Origin: Pseudomonadota bacterium
Lineage (GTDB): Bacteria > Pseudomonadota > Gammaproteobacteria > Burkholderiales > SG8-39
Assembly: GCA_021825225.1 (NCBI GenBank)
Contig: JAKAIH010000159.1
Span: 1-6,573 of the forward strand
Direction of reading: 5' to 3'
DNA: 6,573 bases
Positions 1 through 6,573 of this stretch are shown piece by piece; position 1 is the stretch's first letter; every line of letters starts with the position of its first letter. The translations under genes and the position numbers were made by a program. A model generated the notes under the pieces. It did no database searches. It saw only the letters and a list, made by a program, of their open reading frames with translations, and was not told the origin of the DNA.

Positions 1-1155
1 GCCCACTTCGTAGCCGAGCTTGTTCGAATCGAGCGCGCTCTGGCTGGAAACGAGCGCCTGCTCCAGCGCGCGCACCTGCGCCATGCCGTTGGTGACGCCT
101 AGGTAGGCCTGGCGTACCGCCAGCGCCGCGCTGCGGCGCGCATTCTCCAGATCCTGGCGCGCCTTTTCCTGATTCGCTATGGCCTGGCGCACCAGCGAGT
201 TGACGCCGCCACCCTGGTACAGCGGAATTGCAAGCTGCAGGCCGAGAATGCGGCTGGTGCTGTCCGTGCCTTGGTTCACCGCGCCTATGGTGCTGATGCT
301 GGCGGAATTCTTGCCGAAGCTGCCCACCATGTTGAGCGTAGGATAGTGCCCGGCGCGGCTGCGCTCGATTTCACGCGTGGCGATCTCCAGCGCGGCCTGC
401 TGGATGCGTACCGCGAAATTCTGGTCTTCGGCGCCGGCTACCCACTGTTCCATTGCATTGGGGGTGGGTGGGCTGAGCTCGGTTGACGGTTTGAGCGGAG
501 CGAGCCCGTCGGGATATTTGCCGATGATCTGCTGCAAGGCGCGCTGCTTGATTTCCAGGTCGCTTTGCGCGGCGATTTCCTGGCTGACCGCAAGGTCGAA
601 GCGCGCCTGCGCCTCGTGCGTATCGGTAATGGTGGCGGTGCCGACCTCGAAATTGCGCTTGGCCTGCGCCAATTGCTCGGAGATCGCGGTCTTCTGCGCC
701 TTGATGAACGCCAGGCTGTCCTGCGATGCGAGTACGTCGAAATAGGCCTGGGCGACGCGCACGATCAGGTCCTGCGCCGCCTGTCCGAAGACGGCCTCGG
801 ATTGAGCGACTTTGAAACCGGCTTCCTTGTACGCCATGATGCTTTGCCAGTTGAACAAAGGCTGCGACAGCGACACGCTGTAGCCGTTGGTGTTGCCTTC
901 GCGCTTGGACGGCGGCGCCGCGCCGCGAAAGTCGATGTCCAGGTCGTTCATCTGGGTGTTGGCGCTGGCGCTGATCGCCGGCAGCAAGGGCGCCAGTCCC
1001 TGCGGCAGGCTTTCGCGGCCGGCGTCGCGCGCGGCCCGCGCCGAGGCATAAACCGGATCGTTGGCACGCGCCTCGCGGTAGGTCTGTAGCAGGTCCGCGG
1101 CGGCTAGCGGCTGGCTGAACGCAAGTACGGCGAGGAATATCGCGTGTCGCTTCAT
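1..1155 (-). CDS. tolC: TolC-family outer membrane efflux/secretion channel (C-terminus cut by window edge)
   Basis: This is an outer membrane factor, the trimeric barrel-tunnel that gives an inner-membrane pump or type I secretion system an exit across the outer membrane. I translated it by hand: it is open from an ATG at 1155 to base 1, giving 385 residues without a stop. The family is usually about 430 to 480 residues, so roughly 50 or more residues are missing. Residues 1-20 form a Sec signal peptide (Lys-Arg, hydrophobic core, Ala-Ala-Ala before Asp21). The mature start DLLQTYREARANDP is typical of the family. Residues 169-188 (FEVGTATITDTHEAQARFDL) are the hallmark end of the first structural repeat, and residues 382-385 (YEVG) begin the matching motif of the second repeat. 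The region in between is Gln/Ala-rich helix suited to the coiled-coil tunnel. It starts 7 bases after the rhodanese stop with no clear Shine-Dalgarno sequence, which suggests translational coupling. The likely partner is the MFP/RND pair encoded upstream, but a TolC-type channel may serve several pumps. Confidence 0.93.
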   Translation of the reverse strand, partial: MKRHAIFLAVLAFSQPLAAADLLQTYREARANDPVYASARAARDAGRESLPQGLAPLLPAISASANTQMNDLDIDFRGAAPPSKREGNTNGYSVSLSQPLFNWQSIMAYKEAGFKVAQSEAVFGQAAQDLIVRVAQAYFDVLASQDSLAFIKAQKTAISEQLAQAKRNFEVGTATITDTHEAQARFDLAVSQEIAAQSDLEIKQRALQQIIGKYPDGLAPLKPSTELSPPTPNAMEQWVAGAEDQNFAVRIQQAALEIATREIERSRAGHYPTLNMVGSFGKNSASISTIGAVNQGTDSTSRILGLQLAIPLYQGGGVNSLVRQAIANQEKARQDLENARRSAALAVRQAYLGVTNGMAQVRALEQALVSSQSALDSNKLGYEVG

Positions 1156-1162
1156 GTCGGGC

Positions 1163-1486
1163 TCAATATCTGGGCATGGTGGGTTCGACCTGGTCGGCCC
1201 AGGCATTCACCCCGCCCTTGAGGTTGTACAAATTGGAGAAACCGTTGCGCTCCAGAAACAGGCCGACCTGGAAACTGCGCACGCCGTGATGGCAGATCAC
1301 CACGGTGTCGCAGTCCCGATCGAGCTCCTGTACGCGCGCCGGGATGGTGTTTATCGGTGCCAGCGTCGAGCCTTCGATGCGGCAGGTGCCATATTCCCAG
1401 GGCTCGCGCACGTCCAGCAGCAGCGGCGGCTTGCGCGCCTTGTCGGACAGCCACTGCTGCAGCGCTTGCGGTGTGATCTGCGTCAT
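1163..1486 (-). CDS. Single-domain rhodanese-like sulfurtransferase
   Basis: This is a 107-residue protein consisting of one rhodanese domain. Such proteins carry sulfane sulfur as a cysteine persulfide, in the cytoplasm here because there is no signal peptide. Visible marks are the LLDVREPWEY segment (residues 23-32, the usual D-x-R-E-x-x-E-[YF] pattern) and the active-site loop CHHGVR (Cys65 to Arg70), which has the nucleophilic Cys and the six-residue length of sulfurtransferases rather than the longer phosphatase-type loop. It also has the C-terminal NLKGGVNAWA motif (88-97). The ATG lies 2 bases after the methyltransferase stop, and the stop lies 7 bases before the TolC start, so it is the middle gene of a coupled trio. 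The donor and acceptor cannot be read from sequence. Activity as a thiosulfate:cyanide sulfurtransferase, a sulfur relay, or a redox or regulatory role are all possible. The family call is secure and the specific role is unknown. Confidence 0.93.
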   Translation of the reverse strand: MTQITPQALQQWLSDKARKPPLLLDVREPWEYGTCRIEGSTLAPINTIPARVQELDRDCDTVVICHHGVRSFQVGLFLERNGFSNLYNLKGGVNAWADQVEPTMPRY

Positions 1487-1488
1487 GG

Positions 1489-2151
1489 TCAGAAGCTGAA
1501 TCGCTCGCCGGCGAGCGCGTTTGTCAGCGGCGCAATGCGCGTTTCCAGCAAATCGATGGAGTTATAGCTGCCCTCGCCGGTACAGGTGACCAGGCGCGCC
1601 GCCATTACCGGCGGTTCGCCGACGACGGCAAACAGGCGCGCACCCGGTTTCATCTGCTGCAGCAGTTGCGGCGGCAGCACCGGCGTCGAGCCGGTGAGCA
1701 CGATGACGTCGTAGGGCGCGTGTTTGGTCCAGCCGCGCGCGCCGTCGCCGAGTTCCAGCGTGACATTGGCCACGCCGGCGCGGCGCAGGTTGGCCTCGCC
1801 CAATGCTTTGAGTTCCGGCTTAATTTCGACGCTGTAGACGTGCTGCACCAGGCGCGCGAGCAGTGCCGTGAAATAGCCGGAGCCGGTGCCGATTTCCAGC
1901 ACCCGGTCGCCCGCCTTGAGCGCCAGTTCCTGCATTACGCGTGCCTCCAGCTTGGGCGGCCACATATGCTCACCCTGGCCCAGGGGGATTTCCAGATCGG
2001 AGAAGGCGAGCATGCGATAGGCCGCAGGAACGAAATCCTCGCGTTTGACCGCGTACATCAGGTCCAGCACCTGCTGGTCCAGCACTTCCAGGGGACGGAT
2101 TTGATGCTCGATCATATTCCAACGGGCTTCTTCGACGTTCATTGCAGACAT
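1489..2151 (-). CDS. Protein-L-isoaspartate O-methyltransferase-like SAM-dependent methyltransferase (Pcm family)
   Basis: This is a class I SAM-dependent methyltransferase of the Pcm family, cytoplasmic with no signal peptide, about 220 residues against 208 for E. coli Pcm. Resemblance covers the whole length: the helical N-terminus (QVLDLMYAVKREDFVP), the IPLGQG segment, SAM motif I VLEIGTGSGYFTALLA (residues 84-99 from this start), an acidic post-I strand (VYSVEIKPEL), GDGARGW and the DVIVLTGSTPVLPPQL stretch. The anomaly is the substrate loop. Where E. coli has GQGQTISQP with its key Ser, this protein reads GQGEHMWPP, with Trp at the Ser position (residue 64). True isoaspartyl repair is therefore doubtful, although annotation pipelines will name it Pcm. 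Start choice: the ATG at 2151 has a weak GAG-type ribosome site 10 bases upstream. A GTG at 2166 and an ATG at 2142 (beginning MNVEEARWNMIEHQIR, close to how I recall homologues starting) are both possible. It ends 2 bases before the rhodanese gene. Confidence 0.88.
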   Translation of the reverse strand: MSAMNVEEARWNMIEHQIRPLEVLDQQVLDLMYAVKREDFVPAAYRMLAFSDLEIPLGQGEHMWPPKLEARVMQELALKAGDRVLEIGTGSGYFTALLARLVQHVYSVEIKPELKALGEANLRRAGVANVTLELGDGARGWTKHAPYDVIVLTGSTPVLPPQLLQQMKPGARLFAVVGEPPVMAARLVTCTGEGSYNSIDLLETRIAPLTNALAGERFSF

Positions 2152-2226
2152 GGCAGATCGGCTCACGCAAGTTGTTTGACCAAAAATAATTTTACCACCC
2201 TTTGCCTGGCTTCCTTGTAACCCTTG
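2152..2226 (-). promoter_or_regulatory. AT-rich intergenic gap, possible promoter for the methyltransferase-rhodanese-tolC trio
   Basis: This 75-base gap is the only sizeable one in the window. It contains a run of 13 consecutive A/T bases (2182-2194) in otherwise GC-rich DNA. Read on the minus strand, TAAAAT (2194 to 2189) resembles a -10 box. The nearest -35-like hexamer, TTACAA (2220 to 2215), sits at a 20-base spacer, longer than ideal, so the promoter is only a candidate. The A/T run includes a short palindrome, AAAATTATTTT. I see no GC-rich stem followed by a U tract, so there is no convincing terminator after the pump gene and read-through is likely. The hexamer ACAAGG occurs twice, 3 bases apart, just after the pump stop codon; its meaning is unknown. 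Confidence 0.35.
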
Positions 2227-5200
2227 TCACAGACCGCGCATCGCCCCGGCGGGAGGGGTGGCGGGACCGCCGGCTGCCGCGGCGTCATCCTCGGCGGCGC
2301 CCGGCCCATCGCGCTCCGGCGCGCTTGCAGCCTTTTCGAAGTGGAACCGGTTTTGCGCCCAGCGCGCAAGATCGTCCAGATAAGTGTAGATCACCGGCAC
2401 CACCACCAGGGTGAGCAGGGTGGAGGTGATGATGCCGCCGATCACGGCATGCGCCATCGGCGCGCGTTGCTCCGAGCCTTCGCCGATGCCCAGAGCCAGC
2501 GGAATCATGCCGAACACCATGGCGAAGGTGGTCATCAGGATCGGCCGCAGGCGGATGCGCCCGGCTTCGAGGATCGCCTGCGCGCGCTCCCGGCCCGCGG
2601 TGCGCAGCTGGTTGGTGAAATCGACCAGCAGAATCGCGTTCTTGGTCACCAGGCCCATGAGCATGACGAAGCCGATGATGGAGAAGATATTGAGCGTCGA
2701 GCGTGCAATCAGGAGAGCGAGCAGCACCCCGATCAGGGAAAGCGGCAGCGACATCATGATCGCCACCGGCTGCAGGAAGGAGCCGAACTGGCTGGCGAGG
2801 ATCAGGTAAATGAAAATCACCGCCAGCAGCAGCGCCGACAGCGCGTAGCCCATGGTCTCCTGGATGTCCTTGGTCGAGCCGCCCATGACAAAGCGATAGC
2901 CCGGCGGGGTCGGAACCTTGGCGAGCTGCGCGCTGATCTCCTTGCCGAGGTCGCCCGCGGGCCGGCCCAAGGCATTCGCGGTAACCAGCACCTCGCGCGT
3001 GAGGTCCTTGCGATTGATCTGGGTCGCGCCAAATGTGGGCACGAATTCGGCGACCTGCCGCAGCGGCACCATTTTCGGATTGCCGTCAGCACCCAACTGG
3101 CTGCTGGCGATGTAGATGCGCCCCAGATCTCCGCGGTTTTCGCGTCCGCTTTTCGGCAGCCGCACCTTGACGTCGTAGTTCTCATCATCGGGGGCCTTCC
3201 AGCTCGACACCGCTTCGCCCGCGAGCAGCGGCCGCAGTGCCTCGCCGATCTTTCCCACGCCGACGCCCAGGTCGCTCGCCAACTCGCGGTCGACGCGCAC
3301 CGCGACGGTGGGCTTAGCCGCCTTGAGGCTGGAGTCGATGTCGACCAGACCGTCGATCCTGCCCATGATCGCCTTCACCTGCTGCGACAGGCGCTCGATT
3401 TCCGCCATGTCCGGACCCTGCACCGAAACCTGCAGCGGCTTGCCGCTGCCTACCGGGGCATAGACGCCGAGGTTGGTGATCTCGACGCCGGCGATCTGCC
3501 GCAGGCGTTCGCGCATCGCCTGTTGCAGCTGCTTCAGGTTGGCGCTGCGCTCGCCACGGTCGAGCAGCCTGACGAAAATGGTGGCGTAATTCTTCCCCGG
3601 CGTGGTGCCGGTATTGATGGTGGCATAGGTGTAAATCACTTCTGGATACTCGCGCAGCGCGCCTTCGGCCTGCTGCACCTTGGCCTGGGTGAATTCGAGC
3701 GAGGACCCCACCGGGGTGTTCAGCTGCACCATGATTTCGGCCAGGTCGGCCTCGGGCACGAATTCCGAGCCGATCTTCGGCACCAGGGCGAAGGCGCCGG
3801 CAAAACTTGCCAGGGCGATTGCGATTACGCTTTTTCTGTGCGCGAGCGACCACGAAAGCAGGCCCGAGTAGCGCGCGCTGACGCGCTGGATCGCCTGCTC
3901 GTTCCAGGACAGCATGCGCGCGAACCAGCCTTTGCCGTGCAAGCCTTGCGCCGCCGGGTCGTACCAGATCGCGGACAGCATCGGATCGAGCGTGAAGCTC
4001 ACGAACATCGACAGCAGCACCGCCGCCGCCACGGTGATGCCGAACTGGTGAAAGAAGCGGCCGATGATGCCGCCCATGAAGCCTACCGGCAGGAATACCG
4101 CGACGATGCTGAAGGTCGTGGCCATCACCGCAAGGCCGATTTCCTGGGTGCCATCGAGCGCTGCAGCGCGATGGCTCTTGCCCATGGCGAGGTGGCGCAC
4201 GATGTTCTCGCGCACCACGATGGCGTCGTCGATCAGCAGGCCTACGCACAGGCTCATCGCCATCAGCGTGAGCATGTTGACGGTGAAGCCCGCCGCATAC
4301 ATCACGAGGAAGGTGCCGATCAGGGAGATCGGCAGCGTCAGCCCGGTGATCACCGTGCTGCGCCAGGAGTTGAGGAACAGGAACACGATGAGTATGGTGA
4401 GCGCCGCGCCTTCGAGCAGGGTGTGCTTGACGTTGTTGACCGAGTTGCGGATGCCGCGCGAGGTGTCGCGCACCACTTCCAGCTTGACGTCGGCGGGCAG
4501 CTGCTTCTTCAGCGCGGCCACCACCTCGAGCACGTTGTCGACGGTGTCTATGGTGTTGGCGCTTTGCGACTTGACGATGTCGAGCGATATTACGCGCTGG
4601 CCGTTCACCAGTGCCGCGCTTTCCTCCTCCTCCTGGCCGTCGACTACGGTCGCCACCTGCGACAGGTACACCGGCTGGCCGCCGCGGCGCGCGACGATGA
4701 TGCGGTTGAACTGCTCCGGCCGTGCGATGCGCCCCTGCACCTGGACCAGCTTCTCCGAATCGCGCGTGCTGACGGCGCCGGCGGGCAGTTCCTGGTTTTC
4801 GCTGCGCACCGCGGCGATCACCTGGTCGATGCCCACCGCGAGCGATTCCATTTCGGCCGGCTTGAGGAAAATCTGGATTTCGCGCTGCACACCGCCCACC
4901 AGCGTCGCCTGGCCGACGCCGCGCGCGGTCTCGATGCGCTTGGCGATCACCTGATCGGTGAGCGTGGTGAGCTCGCGCAGCGAGCGGTTGTCGGAGCGCA
5001 CCGCGAGCGACACGATGGGCAGGTCGTCCGGGTTGAAGCGGGTGACGCGCGGCTCCTTCACTTCCTTCCTGAATCCGACCTTGACCGCTGCCACTTTCTC
5101 GCGCACGTCCTGTGCGGCTACGGCCGGGTCGACGCTGAGGTCGAACTCCGCGATCACCACGGACAAGCCTTCGTAGGAGCGCGAAGACAGCGTCTTGATG

Positions 5201-5427
5201 CCGCTGATGGTGTTGATCGCCTCCTCGATCTTGCGGCTGACGTCGGACTCCACGCTCTCGGGCGAGGCGCCTGGATACTCGGTTTGCACCACTACCACGG
5301 GGAAGTTGACATCCGGAAACTGCTCGACTGCAAGGCGCTGGTAGGAAAACAGGCCCAGCACCAGAAACGCCGCCATCATCATGGTGGCGAACACCGGGTT
5401 GTTGATCGAGATGCGGGTGAACCACAT
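2227..5427 (-). CDS. RND multidrug efflux permease, HAE1 (AcrB/MdtC-like) family
   Basis: This is the inner-membrane proton/drug antiporter of a tripartite efflux pump, 1066 residues and full length for the family. The layout is the usual duplicated one: TM1 (about 12-30), a first periplasmic porter/docking region (about 31-335), TM2-6 (337-485), TM7 (532-550), a second periplasmic region (551-857) and TM8-12 (858-1017). Proton-relay residues are present: Asp400-Asp401 in TM4 (GLLIDDAIVV) and Lys929 in TM10 (GLVTKNAILLVDF). The charged VRENIVRH after TM4 and FPDVNFPVVVV after TM1 fit HAE1 drug exporters rather than metal (CusA-type) pumps. TM4 has a single Asp-Asp pair and no metal-relay methionine pattern is obvious, so heavy-metal export is unlikely. 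Substrates cannot be predicted. The ATG at 5427 has a good ribosome site (AAGAGG), and the gene follows the fusion-protein stop by 14 bases, so the two are one operon. The last 35 or so residues are a low-complexity Ala/Pro/Gly/Asp cytoplasmic tail. Confidence 0.96.
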   Translation of the reverse strand: MWFTRISINNPVFATMMMAAFLVLGLFSYQRLAVEQFPDVNFPVVVVQTEYPGASPESVESDVSRKIEEAINTISGIKTLSSRSYEGLSVVIAEFDLSVDPAVAAQDVREKVAAVKVGFRKEVKEPRVTRFNPDDLPIVSLAVRSDNRSLRELTTLTDQVIAKRIETARGVGQATLVGGVQREIQIFLKPAEMESLAVGIDQVIAAVRSENQELPAGAVSTRDSEKLVQVQGRIARPEQFNRIIVARRGGQPVYLSQVATVVDGQEEEESAALVNGQRVISLDIVKSQSANTIDTVDNVLEVVAALKKQLPADVKLEVVRDTSRGIRNSVNNVKHTLLEGAALTILIVFLFLNSWRSTVITGLTLPISLIGTFLVMYAAGFTVNMLTLMAMSLCVGLLIDDAIVVRENIVRHLAMGKSHRAAALDGTQEIGLAVMATTFSIVAVFLPVGFMGGIIGRFFHQFGITVAAAVLLSMFVSFTLDPMLSAIWYDPAAQGLHGKGWFARMLSWNEQAIQRVSARYSGLLSWSLAHRKSVIAIALASFAGAFALVPKIGSEFVPEADLAEIMVQLNTPVGSSLEFTQAKVQQAEGALREYPEVIYTYATINTGTTPGKNYATIFVRLLDRGERSANLKQLQQAMRERLRQIAGVEITNLGVYAPVGSGKPLQVSVQGPDMAEIERLSQQVKAIMGRIDGLVDIDSSLKAAKPTVAVRVDRELASDLGVGVGKIGEALRPLLAGEAVSSWKAPDDENYDVKVRLPKSGRENRGDLGRIYIASSQLGADGNPKMVPLRQVAEFVPTFGATQINRKDLTREVLVTANALGRPAGDLGKEISAQLAKVPTPPGYRFVMGGSTKDIQETMGYALSALLLAVIFIYLILASQFGSFLQPVAIMMSLPLSLIGVLLALLIARSTLNIFSIIGFVMLMGLVTKNAILLVDFTNQLRTAGRERAQAILEAGRIRLRPILMTTFAMVFGMIPLALGIGEGSEQRAPMAHAVIGGIITSTLLTLVVVPVIYTYLDDLARWAQNRFHFEKAASAPERDGPGAAEDDAAAAGGPATPPAGAMRGL

Positions 5428-5437
5428 GCTGCAGCCG

Positions 5438-5443
5438 CCTCTT
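5438..5443 (-). promoter_or_regulatory. Ribosome binding site of the RND permease
   Basis: AAGAGG on the minus strand sits 10 bases before the ATG at 5427 and overlaps the TAA stop of the upstream fusion-protein gene (5444 to 5442). It is the clearest Shine-Dalgarno sequence in the window. It supports both the chosen start and translation of the permease by ribosomes finishing the upstream gene. Confidence 0.6.
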
Positions 5444-6566
5444 AACCGCGTTCCGCAGCGAGCTTGACCGGGGTGCCGGGCGCGAACGCGCCCAAGTTGC
5501 TGCGGACTACCCGGCTCTGCGCGTCCAGCCCGTCGACGATCTGCACCACGCCTTCGTCCTCGTTCCTGAGACCGAGCTTCACTGCGCGCCGCTCCAGCCT
5601 GCCATCGGCGATGCGCAGCACATAGGCCTTGCCGTTTTCTTCGTGCACGGCCGAGAGCGGCAGCACCTGCGCCGATTCGATCCGGCTCAGCGTTACGCTG
5701 CCCTTGGCGAACATGCCGCCCTTGAGCGCGCCATCGTGGTTAGGCAGCAAGGCGTAGACGAGGATGGAGCGCGAGCCGCTTTGCGTTGCCGGGTTGATGC
5801 GCTCGATGCGTCCGTGGAATTCGCGCTCGCCGAATCCTTCGACGCGAAAATGCACTTCCTGCCCGACGCGAACGCTGGGTATGTCGCTCGCGGGCACCGC
5901 CGCCTCGACTTCCATTTCGGCGAGATCCACCAGCGTGAGTATCTTGCCGTCGACCGGCAGCTTTTCGCCCGGCTGCGCATGGCGCTGCGATACGATGCCT
6001 GCCTGCGGCGCGCTGACCACCGTGTCGGCGAGCGCCTTTCTCGCCAGTGCAACCTGGGCCTCCAGCGCCTTCAGTTTCGCCTCCGACACCTGGAAGTTGC
6101 TTTGCACGCCGTCGAACGCATTTTGCGAAATGAACTTTTGCTGCAGCAGCGCCAGGTTGTTGGCGCGATTCTTCTGCGCCAGTGCGAGCTGCGCGCGGCC
6201 GGCCTCGAGGTCAGCGATTTTCTCGTCCAGGCGTGCCTGCGCGTCCTGGGTGTCGATGCGCGCCAGCACCTGCCCCGGACGAACGGCTTCGCCTTCGCGC
6301 ACCAGCAGGGTCTTGAGTTCGCCCGCGACTTTGGACTTGACCGTGGTCCAGTTGTGCGGCTGCAGCGTCCCGGTGATGGCGATCGACAGGCGCAGCTCGC
6401 GTGTCTGCGGCTGTACCAGGTCGCTAGCCGCGAACTCTATCGGCGGAGCGCCGGCCGGCGGCGCCGAGGCGACGCTGTTATCGTGGGTCGCGATGACGGT
6501 GGCGACGACCGCGACGGCAAGGCCGCCGGCCGCCAGCCACCAGTGTTTGGTCTTACTTGCGGGCAT
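5442..6566 (-). CDS. Efflux RND transporter periplasmic adaptor (membrane fusion protein, HlyD/AcrA family)
   Basis: This 374-residue protein is the periplasmic adaptor joining the RND permease to an outer membrane channel. Domain order: a short positive N-terminus and one hydrophobic anchor (about 9-27), then the first membrane-proximal beta and lipoyl half (about 60-105, with LVREGEAVRPGQVLARID). A helical hairpin follows (about 106-180, with heptad-like Ala/Leu/Gln pattern), then the second lipoyl half (181-215, VVSAPQAGIVSQRHAQPGE). Next are a beta-barrel (about 216-295, including VEAAVPASDIPSVRVGQ) and the C-terminal membrane-proximal domain (296-370, VLPLSAVHEENGKAYVL). There is no Cys in the N-terminal region, so it is not a lipoprotein; an uncleaved anchor or an ordinary signal peptide is likely. 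The hairpin is fairly short compared with AcrA. The ATG at 6566 lies 7 bases from the window edge, preceded by AAGAAG. The promoter and any upstream regulator lie outside the window. It is the first visible gene of the pump operon. Confidence 0.95.
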   Translation of the reverse strand: MPASKTKHWWLAAGGLAVAVVATVIATHDNSVASAPPAGAPPIEFAASDLVQPQTRELRLSIAITGTLQPHNWTTVKSKVAGELKTLLVREGEAVRPGQVLARIDTQDAQARLDEKIADLEAGRAQLALAQKNRANNLALLQQKFISQNAFDGVQSNFQVSEAKLKALEAQVALARKALADTVVSAPQAGIVSQRHAQPGEKLPVDGKILTLVDLAEMEVEAAVPASDIPSVRVGQEVHFRVEGFGEREFHGRIERINPATQSGSRSILVYALLPNHDGALKGGMFAKGSVTLSRIESAQVLPLSAVHEENGKAYVLRIADGRLERRAVKLGLRNEDEGVVQIVDGLDAQSRVVRSNLGAFAPGTPVKLAAERG

Positions 6567-6573
6567 GCTTCTT

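Noticed and set aside
271..1089. Several plus-strand open frames of 70-175 codons at the left side of the window
   Set aside because: They lie opposite the TolC-family gene, whose minus-strand frame is open throughout and carries a signal peptide and the family repeat motif.
2152..2166. GTG start at 2166 for the methyltransferase, adding five residues
   Set aside because: No ribosome binding sequence precedes it, and ATG codons at 2151 and 2142 fit better with where family similarity begins. It is not fully excluded.
2167..2226. Rho-independent terminator after the RND permease
   Set aside because: There is a T-rich run on the minus strand (2186 to 2182) but no stable GC-rich stem directly before it; the preceding bases do not pair well.
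4620..4640. Short CTC/CTT triplet repeat that could suggest a phase-variable microsatellite
   Set aside because: It is only a few units long, in frame, and simply encodes a run of four Glu in the permease. Change by one unit would not shift the frame.
3314..5425. A second minus-strand open frame of about 700 codons inside the permease gene
   Set aside because: It is Arg/Ala/Gly/His-rich frame-shadow sequence, typical of the +1 frame of high-GC genes, with no family signature and no separate start context.
2224..5445. A plus-strand open frame of 1073 codons covering the whole RND permease gene in antisense
   Set aside because: Its translation is His/Arg/Asp/Gln-rich with no recognisable domain, and it mirrors the permease reading frame in GC-rich DNA where antisense stops are rare. 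The minus-strand frame encodes a complete, motif-bearing RND protein.
1..6573. Mobile elements, CRISPR arrays, tRNA or rRNA genes, or signs of recent transfer
   Set aside because: No transposase or integrase coding sequence, no regularly spaced repeats, no RNA gene signatures and no visible change in base composition apart from the short A/T run at 2182-2194.

Overview
The window is GC-rich (above 60% by eye) and looks chromosomal, from a Gram-negative proteobacterium. The series Pcm-like methyltransferase, CHHGVR-type rhodanese, TolC-family outer membrane protein is an arrangement I recall from Betaproteobacteria, so that class is my best guess. The assignment rests on protein resemblance and remembered gene order, not on a marker gene. 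All five genes lie on the minus strand, so transcription runs from the right end of the window to the left.

In transcription order, the right half holds a tripartite efflux pump without its outer channel. A periplasmic membrane fusion protein (6566 to 5442) is followed after 14 bases by a complete HAE1-type RND permease (5427 to 2227, 1066 residues). The permease has the transmembrane-4 Asp pair and the transmembrane-10 Lys needed for proton coupling. Next comes a 75-base AT-rich gap (2152 to 2226), the only real intergenic space in the window. The left half is a tightly packed trio: a protein-L-isoaspartate O-methyltransferase-like protein (from 2151), a single-domain rhodanese (2-base gap) and a TolC-family outer membrane factor (7-base gap). 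The TolC gene runs off the left edge after 385 codons, just as its second structural repeat closes.

The simplest reading is a complete envelope-spanning export system (MFP, RND, OMF) whose channel gene is separated from the pump by two small cytoplasmic-type enzyme genes. No terminator is visible in the 75-base gap, so all five genes could be one transcript. The AT-rich tract there could also start a separate transcript for the trio.

There is no sign of mobile elements, CRISPR arrays, RNA genes, frameshifts or broken genes. I do not see a clear undescribed system. The most useful oddity is that the methyltransferase keeps its SAM-binding motif but lacks the Ser-containing substrate motif of true isoaspartyl methyltransferases. 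It may therefore methylate something else or act only structurally.
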